A program made the translations under genes and the position numbers. The notes beneath the pieces are model-generated. The model saw only the letters and a program-made list of their open reading frames with translations. It ran no database searches and was not told the origin of the DNA. A stretch of 64,000 bases of DNA. Source: a virus. Position 1 is the stretch's first letter. Every line of letters starts with the position of its first letter. Positions 1-6,628 of the stretch are shown here, piece by piece. Where the stretch lies: positions 52,437 through 116,436 of the IMG/VR virus record IMGVR_UViG_3300028043_000001. One strand, 5' to 3'.

Positions 1-494
1 TCTGGCTCGACGGTTTTGGTCCTCGGGGTGTGATGTCGTTTGCTCTTGAACACGTCGTTGCAATTCTAACCAAGAAGTCGGAAGAGTGGTTAAAGAAGTT
101 GTGGGCTGAGGGAGCTGCTGCGACGTTTGGTTTAGCAGGCGATGACTCTTCAAAAATTGAAGCAAAGTTGTTTTTAAATCAACACGAGGTTAACCTCCTC
201 TCCCTAAGTTCTGGAGAAACCCGTAGAGTGTGTCTTGCGATTTGTTTTAGTCTTCGAGAGACTTTACAAGCTTTAACGGGGTGGAGTTCAAATTTGCTGA
301 TATTAGACGAAATTAATGCTGGTTTAGATCCTTCTGGAAGTGAGCAAGTTATAAAACACTTAAAATCGGCGTATGGGACCAACTCTAGCATTTTTGTGAT
401 TTCCCACCTCCCAACTCCCAGCCGCCTTTTTGACGAGCATTTACTCGTGCATTACCGGGGAAATTCTTCAACGCTTGAGTGGCACACAAAGTAA
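1..494 (+). CDS. SbcC/Rad50-like recombination ATPase, C-terminal end (5' truncated)
   Basis: The reading frame is open from the first complete codon (base 3), so the gene begins outside the window. The visible C-terminal part has the ABC signature LSSGETRRV followed by a Walker B segment LLILDEINAGLD and a conserved histidine in VISHLP. This order (signature, Walker B, D-loop, switch His) is the C-terminal half of SMC-type ATPases such as SbcC, Rad50 and T4 gp46. The family works with an SbcD/Mre11 nuclease to process DNA ends during phage recombination. RecN or another SMC-like protein cannot be excluded because the N-terminal Walker A and coiled coil are missing. The recA-like and SSB-like genes downstream fit a recombination role. 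Confidence 0.75.
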   Translation, partial: WLDGFGPRGVMSFALEHVVAILTKKSEEWLKKLWAEGAAATFGLAGDDSSKIEAKLFLNQHEVNLLSLSSGETRRVCLAICFSLRETLQALTGWSSNLLILDEINAGLDPSGSEQVIKHLKSAYGTNSSIFVISHLPTPSRLFDEHLLVHYRGNSSTLEWHTK

Positions 495-523
495 GAGGGA
501 ATTTCAACTTGAGGAGCAGATAT

Positions 524-1855
524 ATGGACAGAAGGAATTTTACTTTGCAGATCTTGATCGGTAGTTTAATTTCTTCCCCGGAATTTCTGGTCCGCAGAGA
601 AGAGAACTACCTTTATGTGGAAGACATTTTACAGCCCCACATAGAGTATCAAATGTGGAAAGTACGCCATTGGAAGCAGTACGGCGAAATTACCAATGAC
701 GCTATGTGGGATGCAGGTATTATTGCCTTCGTTATTCCAGAAGCCGTTGCTGAGTTTATCGATTGTGAACGAATTTCGACAGGACAGACTGGGCATCTAC
801 TTTCCCTCCTCAACGATCTTGGACTAGCAGTTTGGTTTATGGAAACAAGTTCGTGGCAGGATGATCAACTTGAACTTCCCTTACCTATTGACTGGTTTCA
901 GTTTGCTCAATCCGCGGAGCGCCTCTTCAACCCCTTCGATGTTGTGTTACCCTCCAAGCCTGAAATTTATGTTACCTTCGACGACGACAGTGCTATGAAG
1001 TTAAAAGAGGCCATCTTTCCGTTCGTTGTGCCATCTAAAAGAACCAAGTTTGGGAAGTATCTCTTAGAACTGCACGACATCTCAAAGTCAGTTTCGAAAA
1101 CCCAAATGCAAATTCAAAAGGTTGGCATCCGCCAAGTTCCTATACCATTAACTATTCATCTCAGATCTGAGCCCTTCCAAACCATTGCAACCGCGTCGGT
1201 GTATACTAATCTGCAGCCCGAGGTGATGGGCTCCCACCTCAGCCGCCTTGTTGAAGTTTTAAACTCGGTTTCCTCTCAACCTTTAGCCACCGACTTGCAA
1301 ACTATGCAGTCTTTATTGAGCGTCCTTCAAGAGCGCTTAAAAGCAACGAACGCTTACCTCAAACTTAGGTTCCCAATCTTGATTGCACAAGAAGCACCTG
1401 TCTCGAAAATTAAAGGAATGGTGCACTACGACTGCACTCTCTCCGGCGAGATAGTTGATGGGGACTTGAAAGTTTTAAAGACGATACGAGTGCCCTACGT
1501 TTCTTCTTGTATTTGCTCAAAAACGATCAGCTTATTTAACGCTCACAATCAGAGGAGTTTTGCTGATGTAACCCTGATGTTGAGAGAGTGCGACTATGCT
1601 TTTGAGGATATCATCGAGATCGTAGAGGGCTGCTGCTCGGCACCGATTCGGGCGCTCCTGAAAAGAGAGGATGAAAAATTCATCACCGAGGCTTGTTTTG
1701 ATTATGCTGGCTTTGTTGAGTCCATCTGTCGCCAGATTGCAGATAACGTTGCTGCTCTAGATGTGAGGGGCTGGCTGGTTGTTTGTGAACATCTGGAGAG
1801 TATCCACCAACACAACGCGGTTGCGTTGATTCGAGGTGGTGAGTATATCCCCTAA
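524..1855 (+). CDS. folE2: GTP cyclohydrolase FolE2-type with long N-terminal extension
   Basis: FolE2 converts GTP to dihydroneopterin triphosphate, the first step of both folate and queuosine/preQ0 synthesis. About residues 180-443 carry FolE2 landmarks: QKVGIRQVPIPL, GSHLSRLVEVL, the metal/catalytic cysteine region SSCICSK (Cys329, Cys331), AHNQRS, a Glu-rich segment before SAPIRALLKREDEK, and the C-terminal SIHQHNAVALI. The protein (443 aa) is longer than usual FolE2 (roughly 260-300 aa); the first ~175 residues match nothing I recognise. I start at ATG 524 because GAGGAG lies 7 nt upstream; an in-frame GTG at 479 would overlap the previous gene and has no clear ribosome site. queC at 13318 supports a preQ0 role. 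Confidence 0.8.
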   Translation: MDRRNFTLQILIGSLISSPEFLVRREENYLYVEDILQPHIEYQMWKVRHWKQYGEITNDAMWDAGIIAFVIPEAVAEFIDCERISTGQTGHLLSLLNDLGLAVWFMETSSWQDDQLELPLPIDWFQFAQSAERLFNPFDVVLPSKPEIYVTFDDDSAMKLKEAIFPFVVPSKRTKFGKYLLELHDISKSVSKTQMQIQKVGIRQVPIPLTIHLRSEPFQTIATASVYTNLQPEVMGSHLSRLVEVLNSVSSQPLATDLQTMQSLLSVLQERLKATNAYLKLRFPILIAQEAPVSKIKGMVHYDCTLSGEIVDGDLKVLKTIRVPYVSSCICSKTISLFNAHNQRSFADVTLMLRECDYAFEDIIEIVEGCCSAPIRALLKREDEKFITEACFDYAGFVESICRQIADNVAALDVRGWLVVCEHLESIHQHNAVALIRGGEYIP

Positions 1856-1881
1856 AAAAATTAAGGTCATAAATTTTCGCC

Positions 1882-1911
1882 TTGAAAAAAGCCAAATTAA
1901 GCAATTAAAAT
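1882..1911 (+). promoter_or_regulatory. Putative sigma70-like promoter
   Basis: TTGAAA (1882-1887) and TAAAAT (1906-1911) are separated by 18 nt in the A/T-rich gap before the run of small genes starting at 1944. The gap holds no other gene. Matched by eye only; A/T-rich spacers produce chance matches. Confidence 0.4.
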
Positions 1912-1943
1912 TACTTAATAAGTAGAATACTTTAGGAGCGAGA

Positions 1944-2165
1944 ATGGAGTGGTTGTATTTTTTGGGAGTAGTGCTTCTATTTGGAAGTCTGTTCTCAATA
2001 GGTTGGGTTGTAAGAAGGAGGCACTCCAAGAACGCAAGAGAGTTAGTCCACCCCCACAAACTTGGGGACAGTTTTGACATCGAAGGAATGCGCAACCAGT
2101 TAGCGCGGCTAGACAATGAGCTTAAAAGGCTGCATGAAGTGCTTGGGGGAGATGAAAAGAAATGA
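1944..2165 (+). CDS. Small membrane protein, one TM helix plus coiled coil
   Basis: The 73-residue product has a hydrophobic helix at about residues 3-22 (WLYFLGVVLLFGSLFSIGWV), a basic stop-transfer stretch (RRRH), and a charged heptad-like C-terminus (MRNQLARLDNELKRLHEVL). The start ATG is preceded by GGAG. Its stop overlaps the next start (ATGA), indicating translational coupling. The N-terminal anchor with a coiled tail resembles many small phage membrane proteins, including inner-membrane spanins, but there is no diagnostic motif. Confidence 0.6.
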   Translation: MEWLYFLGVVLLFGSLFSIGWVVRRRHSKNARELVHPHKLGDSFDIEGMRNQLARLDNELKRLHEVLGGDEKK

Positions 2166-2341
2166 GAGAGACATGTATTGCATGTGGTGAAAAATTTACG
2201 AAGTTTGGCTACGAAGCATCAACTGACCCACTATGCTTCAAATGCAGGGAGAAGTTGGAAGAGGAACAACAGGATAGCCGCACCCAAAGAAGAGGATGGA
2301 CACATCCTCTTTCATTTTTGTTTGGTGATGACATGTGGTAG
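2162..2341 (+). CDS. Small zinc-ribbon protein, 59 aa
   Basis: This short gene starts at an ATG that overlaps the preceding stop (ATGA). The product begins MRETCIACGEKF and has a second pair in CFKC, giving CxxC-x18-CxxC, a four-cysteine zinc knuckle or ribbon. The rest is charged (KLEEEQQDSRTQRRG) with a hydrophobic end. Similar tiny treble-clef proteins are common in phage early regions; the function is unknown. The overlap and intact cysteine pattern are the main evidence that it is real. Confidence 0.6.
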   Translation: MRETCIACGEKFTKFGYEASTDPLCFKCREKLEEEQQDSRTQRRGWTHPLSFLFGDDMW

Positions 2342-2355
2342 GAGGAAAAAAAGTC

Positions 2356-2568
2356 GTGTCTTTTGAAGATAAAACTTTTTCCATGCAAGAATTTCTAAAG
2401 AACCTTGCGAAGCAACTATTTGGACGCGAGATTGATGGTATACATTGCGTTGTTTGCGGGTCGGCAGTTGAGGGACCCCACAATTTTCGCGACGAGCTTT
2501 CTTGGAAGGAGTGGCAAATTTCCTTTCTGTGCCAAGCATGTCAAGATGAAACTTTCGGAAAGCAATGA
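2356..2568 (+). CDS. Small zinc-binding protein, 70 aa
   Basis: The product has two cysteine pairs, CVVC and CQAC, spaced about 30 residues apart, typical of a structural zinc site. I place the start at GTG 2356 because AGGAGG (2340-2345) lies 10 nt upstream; an in-frame GTG at 2335 would overlap the previous gene and precede that ribosome site. The N-terminal part is an amphipathic helix (MQEFLKNLAKQLFG). Function unknown. Confidence 0.55.
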   Translation: MSFEDKTFSMQEFLKNLAKQLFGREIDGIHCVVCGSAVEGPHNFRDELSWKEWQISFLCQACQDETFGKQ

Positions 2569-2586
2569 GAACAAATTTTCAAAGAG

Positions 2587-2979
2587 ATGCGCAATCAAGA
2601 ACTTAGAGTTACAATGTTCGCGATAGATGACGGCACCTTCCAGGAAATGACATTGGCTGCTCCCAAACTCTGCGCCTTAACACAAGTTGCAGAATTAGCC
2701 GTCCAAAGAGTAGACCAACCGCCCCCCGAAAGTAAATCTTTACGCCCCAACCTCTACATCCAAGTTGAAGTAGCTCTAGGTGATAAATGTGTGCGTTGTT
2801 GGTACTCCTCTCCAAGTGTTGGTAGTGATTTACACCATCCTCAACTTTGTGGTCGTTGTCTCCAAATTGTGGCCCCTCAAGGAGGGTTAATTAGTGATTG
2901 GCAAAAGAGTAAAAATAGCGAACCGATTTGCCTCAAGGATCTGGGAAAAATATCACCGGAATCATTTAATTGGATTTGA
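2587..2979 (+). CDS. Protein resembling the C-terminal zinc finger of isoleucyl-tRNA synthetase
   Basis: The 130-residue product contains DKCVRCWYSSPSVG followed by HPQLCGRC. That is the CxRCW...VG...HPxLCxRC signature of the zinc finger ending bacterial IleRS, a finger family shared with Fpg-type glycosylases. The preceding stretch, including LYIQVEVALG, matches the small beta subdomain leading into that finger. No synthetase catalytic core is present and the protein is complete, so this is a stand-alone finger. Possible roles are tRNA or other nucleic-acid binding. ATG 2587 is the longest sensible start; ATG 2614 is an alternative. Confidence 0.6.
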   Translation: MRNQELRVTMFAIDDGTFQEMTLAAPKLCALTQVAELAVQRVDQPPPESKSLRPNLYIQVEVALGDKCVRCWYSSPSVGSDLHHPQLCGRCLQIVAPQGGLISDWQKSKNSEPICLKDLGKISPESFNWI

Positions 2980-3175
2980 AACTCTTGAAGAGATTGAGGA
3001 AAACTTACCTCCAGTGGGAGCGTATAGAAAAACCAAAGTGTTTTGCTCTTGTCCCTACTGTTGCGGGAACCCTCGTCGTGGCAAAGGAAGCTTAAAGGAT
3101 AGACTAACCAAACAGGAGTTACAAGCTCTCGAGGACGAGGTTATTCAGTTCCAGGAAGGAATAGGAGTCTTTTAA
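2894..3175 (+). CDS. Small basic Cys-rich protein
   Basis: The 93-residue product has a basic N-terminal helix (KRVKIANRFASRIWEKYHR) and a compact cysteine cluster CSCPYCCGNPRRGKG, suggesting a nucleic-acid-binding zinc or metal site. It overlaps the end of the previous gene by 86 nt in another frame. The GTG start is supported by AAGGAGGG (2879-2886), one of the strongest ribosome sites here, 7 nt upstream. I recognise the CGNPRR pattern from small uncharacterised phage proteins but know no function. Confidence 0.6.
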   Translation: MIGKRVKIANRFASRIWEKYHRNHLIGFETLEEIEENLPPVGAYRKTKVFCSCPYCCGNPRRGKGSLKDRLTKQELQALEDEVIQFQEGIGVF

Positions 3176-3182
3176 AGGGTAA

Positions 3183-3440
3183 GTGACATTGAAAGATGAG
3201 TGGTGGAAACTTATTCTTTCGATAGCTGGTGCGGCAATTTTATTCCTACTCCATCAGAATCAACAGTTTCTTGAGAAGGAGTTGGATCGAAATAAAGTCC
3301 AAAACTCAGCTCAATGGCGGACCTCCGCTGAAGTAGAGAGAAGTCTGGTTCGGGAAATTGCAGCTTTAAAGGAAAAAGTTGCCTTTATTGATGGCTACCA
3401 CGCAGGCCTTCGAGAGAGTAAAGTAACAACAAAGAAGTAG
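3183..3440 (+). CDS. Small TM plus coiled-coil protein, spanin-like topology
   Basis: The 85-residue product has an N-terminal TM helix (LILSIAGAAILFLLH, about residues 9-24) and then a charged, heptad-rich region to the C-terminus. That topology (short cytoplasmic start, one membrane helix, long coiled coil outside) is that of an inner-membrane spanin. It is followed at once by a two-TM protein, so a lysis cassette is possible. No lipoprotein partner or endolysin is visible nearby. GTG 3183 or TTG 3189 could be the start. Confidence 0.5.
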   Translation: MTLKDEWWKLILSIAGAAILFLLHQNQQFLEKELDRNKVQNSAQWRTSAEVERSLVREIAALKEKVAFIDGYHAGLRESKVTTKK

Positions 3441-3444
3441 ATTT

Positions 3445-3636
3445 ATGACACCTATAACTGAGCTTCCCTTCAAGCCGCATGGCTGGTGGCGACGAGTTTG
3501 GCAAACGCTGCTAGTCTTTTTCGGATTGGCGAGCCTTGCAACTGGAGGCCTCCTAAAATATCGTAGGCGCCCGTTGCTGATTTTCACTGCAGCTGTCGTC
3601 GCAGGTGCAGTTTTAGTTTGGTGGGTATGGGAATAA
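3445..3636 (+). CDS. Small two-TM membrane protein, holin candidate
   Basis: The 63-residue product has a tryptophan-rich amphipathic start (HGWWRRVW), a TM helix (TLLVFFGLASLATGGLL), a basic loop KYRRRP, and a second helix (LLIFTAAVVAGAVLVWWVW). The size and double-TM layout fit small phage holins, and it lies 4 nt after the spanin-like gene. There is no sequence signature proving a holin. Confidence 0.5.
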   Translation: MTPITELPFKPHGWWRRVWQTLLVFFGLASLATGGLLKYRRRPLLIFTAAVVAGAVLVWWVWE

Positions 3637-4013
3637 TTGAGTATCTTATATTGTTGTGGGAAAGACGTAGACTCAGAAAGATAGTCGAGCAGTTGCATCG
3701 GAGGCGAGATTATGAAAAAAGGGAGGCATCGACGGTGACCACGGTAAAAACCAAAAATGAGAGAGCTGAGGCTATGGCGTTTTTACTATCAGCGCGTGGC
3801 AACTTCATTGTCTCACAAGCGCTGGTGCTAGCAATAAGGACAATCAAGTCCCGACCAAAAACTTTTCAAGAACCCTCAAACGTGGCAGATATGGAATATC
3901 TGCTAGACACCCTATTCCCGATCTATAAAGCTGTTGAAGCTTCACAACATGTGGCTAACAAGCATCACCCCCTTACCGACGAAACGCTCGCTAAAATTTA
4001 CAATGAAGAGTAG
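3627..4013 (+). CDS. Hypothetical helical protein, about 128 aa
   Basis: The product starts with a short hydrophobic helix (MGIIEYLILLWE) followed by strongly basic residues (RRRLRKIVEQLHRRRDYEKR) and a helical C-terminal half. It overlaps the previous gene by 10 nt. I chose ATG 3627; an in-frame TTG at 3618 is possible. The N-terminus could be membrane-associated. No family recognised. Confidence 0.5.
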   Translation: MGIIEYLILLWERRRLRKIVEQLHRRRDYEKREASTVTTVKTKNERAEAMAFLLSARGNFIVSQALVLAIRTIKSRPKTFQEPSNVADMEYLLDTLFPIYKAVEASQHVANKHHPLTDETLAKIYNEE

Positions 4014-4069
4014 GGCCTTTTTTCCAACTCTTCCAAATCGAACAAGGTATTCAACGAAGGGTAGATAAA

Positions 4070-4384
4070 ATGGGTTTTTGGGATTGGCTTTTTGGCTCAT
4101 CGGAAACCCTGGACCGAATCGAGGACAGGGTTACCCATATTCAACAACAAATTCAACTTTTGGAGGAAAGGCAGATGTTGGAGTTCGAAGCACTAAAAGC
4201 GGCAGTGGCGGAGCAGACCACGGTAATCAACAGCGCAATCGTCCTTTTGAACGAGCTCGAGGATCGTCTCGAGGCAATGAAGGACGCCCCAACCCCGCAG
4301 GATGTCCAAAATCTCTTGGATACGGTGATAGCCGACAAAGAGGCTCTTGCGGCAGCTGTCGCAGAGAACACCCCTGGCGCCTAA
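4070..4384 (+). CDS. Coiled-coil protein, 104 aa
   Basis: After a hydrophobic aromatic start (MGFWDWLFGSSETL) nearly the whole protein is a continuous heptad pattern (DRIEDRVTHIQQQIQLLEER and onwards), ending with an Ala-rich tail. The lack of tight turns predicts an elongated oligomeric coil. It is the last gene before a hairpin terminator. Function unknown. Confidence 0.55.
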   Translation: MGFWDWLFGSSETLDRIEDRVTHIQQQIQLLEERQMLEFEALKAAVAEQTTVINSAIVLLNELEDRLEAMKDAPTPQDVQNLLDTVIADKEALAAAVAENTPGA

Positions 4385-4394
4385 TCTTAAATAA

Positions 4395-4416
4395 GGGAGG
4401 ATCTCCGGATCCTCCC
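4395..4416 (+). terminator. Hairpin, probable transcription terminator
   Basis: GGGAGGATC (4395-4403) and GATCCTCCC (4408-4416) form a perfect 9-bp stem with a TCCG tetraloop, 11 nt after a stop codon. The following sequence is TTCATTT rather than a clean T-run, so termination may be partial. It separates the small-gene run from the glycosyltransferase island. Confidence 0.6.
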
Positions 4417-4439
4417 TTCATTTAAAGGGTTAAGCTAAG

Positions 4440-5108
4440 TTGGAAGAATTTGGCATCGTTGTACTCACCTTTAACCGCCTTGAGCGTCTACAGTCGTGTT
4501 TAGACCACATCTTCTCACGCACAAAAGCCTCCTTTAAACTTTACGTAGTCGATAATTACTCAACTGATGGCACACAAGAGTATCTCGAGGGTTTCAGTGC
4601 CAACCAAAAGCTCGTCTATATTAGGATGGATTCGAATGTTGGGGTCTTAGCTCGAAACGTAGCGTTTCGTCAAATTACTGCACCCTTTATTGCCCAGATC
4701 GATGATGACGTTACTGTTGACCCTGATTGGGACTCAAAATGCTTGCAGTTAATGAACAGCGATTCCCAAATCGGTTTGATTTGTCATCAAGGAGCCCGTA
4801 TCAAGGAGTGGCCCCATTTTGAGGTCCAGCATGAAGATTGCTTTGTTGATTGCGCTACCGGGTTTTTTATGTGCTTCAGAAACGTTGGCCTGTTGTTTGA
4901 TGAGAACATTGAAAGATTTTGGTGTGAGGATCTAGACTTATCACTACAATTTAAAGAAAAGGGTTACCGCATTTTTTGCACACCAACGTTGTGTAGCCAT
5001 GCAAGTGCCCGTGATATCCCTATCGACCTGGATCTTTATAATAGGAACCATGATTACGTTTTTAAAAAGTGGGCTTCAAGATTAGCAAGCCTGGGGCTCG
5101 AGGCTTAG
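4440..5108 (+). CDS. Family 2 glycosyltransferase
   Basis: The 222-residue product has the GT-A start FGIVVLTFNRLERL, a nucleotide-binding DNYSTDGT motif, and the metal-binding acidic triad in QIDDDVTVDPDW. A later EDLDLS matches the conserved ED region of GT2 enzymes. The length is that of a single catalytic domain, with no membrane segment. Such enzymes transfer a sugar from a nucleotide sugar to an acceptor, here unknown. The TTG start is preceded by AAAGGG. It opens an island of sugar and methyl transfer genes, consistent with decorating virion, DNA or host surface. Confidence 0.85.
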   Translation: MEEFGIVVLTFNRLERLQSCLDHIFSRTKASFKLYVVDNYSTDGTQEYLEGFSANQKLVYIRMDSNVGVLARNVAFRQITAPFIAQIDDDVTVDPDWDSKCLQLMNSDSQIGLICHQGARIKEWPHFEVQHEDCFVDCATGFFMCFRNVGLLFDENIERFWCEDLDLSLQFKEKGYRIFCTPTLCSHASARDIPIDLDLYNRNHDYVFKKWASRLASLGLEA

Positions 5109-5110
5109 AC

Positions 5111-5386
5111 GTGTTTAACTTTTTTGTGCTTGTAAACCAGCAGTCCGAGGCTCTCAAAACCATCGTAGACTCCCTGCTAACGTTTGGGGTGAGGTGCTCT
5201 GAGCTTCCTCGGGTGTGGGTATGGGACTTATTGCACTCAACTCCCCACACACGAATTCTAACCTTCGGTGCAAGACGCACGAAGCTTCCCGAACGTACTC
5301 CCCTTGAGTTCGTCGATGACGAAGGAAGAAGGTGGAAAGTGGGGCCCGTAATTTCACAAAAAAGACATGGAATACAGCAATCTTAA
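5111..5386 (+). CDS. Hypothetical protein, 91 aa
   Basis: The GTG start lies 2 nt after the stop of the glycosyltransferase; the end overlaps the next gene by 20 nt. The N-terminal part looks like alternating strand and helix (FNFFVLVNQQSEALKTIVDS), followed by several Arg-rich short strands and a final FVDDEGRRWKVGPV. It resembles no family I know; the tight packing is the main support. Confidence 0.45.
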   Translation: MFNFFVLVNQQSEALKTIVDSLLTFGVRCSELPRVWVWDLLHSTPHTRILTFGARRTKLPERTPLEFVDDEGRRWKVGPVISQKRHGIQQS

Positions 5387-5945
5387 GGCGGTTGAAAATA
5401 TTTTTGGTTGGCTTGAACCTTTAGAGGGTGAGTGTCTTTACCGTTTAGCTCAGGAATGTTCAAAGGGAGTGATTGTTGAGGTAGGTTCCTTTAAAGGGAG
5501 GTCAACTGCATGTCTTGGTTTAGGCTCCCTTGCCGGGTTTAAAGTTAAAATTTATGCGGTAGATCATTTCCAGCCCTACTTCGACGTGATCTTGCAAACT
5601 GTTTTTGACTACACTCTTGAAGAATTTTGTACTAACATGCACAGCTTGGGTCTTGGAGAAATTGTTATTCCAATTGTAGCTTCGTCAAAAGAAGCTTTTA
5701 AAACCTTCGAGCACGACATCGGGGTTCTGTTTATAGACGCGTGCCACAACTTTGACGAAGTTACACATGATATAGTCTCCTGGTCGACAAAGTTACTTCC
5801 AGGCGGAATTATTGCTGTACATGACTGCGCGCCTGGAGGGAATTGGGTTGAGCCTCAACGTGCTTTTAATCAACTTGTAAAAGAGTCCCCGCAGTTCCAG
5901 TTTCTTGGATTTGTGGGTTCAATTGGAGTGGCAAGAAAAAAATGA
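5367..5945 (+). CDS. Class I SAM-dependent methyltransferase (Methyltransf_24-like)
   Basis: The 192-residue product has motif I VIVEVGSFKGRST, a second acidic strand IYAVDHF, a substrate-side acidic FIDACHNFDEVTHD, and LLPGGIIAVHD. That is the layout of small Rossmann methyltransferases encoded beside glycosyltransferases. It probably methylates a sugar or acts in making a modified sugar. It overlaps genes on both sides (20 nt upstream, 4 nt ATGA downstream), so it is in an operon. Confidence 0.8.
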   Translation: MEYSNLKAVENIFGWLEPLEGECLYRLAQECSKGVIVEVGSFKGRSTACLGLGSLAGFKVKIYAVDHFQPYFDVILQTVFDYTLEEFCTNMHSLGLGEIVIPIVASSKEAFKTFEHDIGVLFIDACHNFDEVTHDIVSWSTKLLPGGIIAVHDCAPGGNWVEPQRAFNQLVKESPQFQFLGFVGSIGVARKK

Positions 5946-6628
5946 ATCCAGCTTTTAAAGAGGAGTTTGAGTATTGGGAGGAATGGCTCAAAACGCGGGG
6001 AAAATGTCAGGATTTGTTTCCTCACGAGTATGAGGAGCGCCTCGATCCTTACCTTCCCCTCCAATTTGAGATTGAAAAGCTTCTCCCGAGGGAATCACGA
6101 GTTGCACGCATTCTCGACGTAGGATCTGGTCCGCTAACACACGTTGGTAAATTTCATCCAAATATTACTCTTGAGGTGGTTGCACTTGATGCACTTGCAG
6201 ATGAGTACAATCAGCTCCTAGAGACTTGCGGTGTTATTCCTCCGATAATGGTGGTTAAAGGAGATGCCGAAAAACTGCTCTCCTATTTTAACCCCGACTT
6301 TTTCGATGTTGTGTGTTTTCGTAATAGTTTTGATCACTGCCCTCGACCTTTGCCTTCCTTCGTTGCAGCCCTTTCAGTAGCTAAAACGGGGGGCTATGTG
6401 TTCTTACAGCATGAGGAGTTTGAAGGACAAAAAGCTGAGTATACCGGCTTGCACCAGTGGGATTTATACTCACGCGACGGCAGTTTTTTTGTTAGTGATA
6501 AAGTGGGTAACACTTTTAATTTCTCATTACTATTTCAGGGCGTGGCTCAGCTCGAGTGCTCGTATGATGTTTTTGGGTGGTTGGTAGTAACGGCAAAGAA
6601 AATCGTTACGGGAGTTGTTAATGTATAG
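5942..6628 (+). CDS. Class I SAM-dependent methyltransferase
   Basis: The 228-residue product has motif I RILDVGSGPLTHVG, an acidic second strand VVALDALADEY, a motif III region VVKGDAEKL, and FDVVCFRNSFDHC as motif IV. This is a standard SAM-binding Rossmann fold. The substrate is unknown; the neighbours suggest a sugar or small-molecule acceptor. The start overlaps the previous stop (ATGA), and the end overlaps the radical SAM gene by 8 nt. Confidence 0.8.
   Translation: MNPAFKEEFEYWEEWLKTRGKCQDLFPHEYEERLDPYLPLQFEIEKLLPRESRVARILDVGSGPLTHVGKFHPNITLEVVALDALADEYNQLLETCGVIPPIMVVKGDAEKLLSYFNPDFFDVVCFRNSFDHCPRPLPSFVAALSVAKTGGYVFLQHEEFEGQKAEYTGLHQWDLYSRDGSFFVSDKVGNTFNFSLLFQGVAQLECSYDVFGWLVVTAKKIVTGVVNV

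Noticed and set aside
2178-2366. Forward open frame of 62 codons starting at ATG 2178
   Set aside because: It overlaps the coupled zinc-ribbon gene 2162-2341 in another frame and has no motif or ribosome site.
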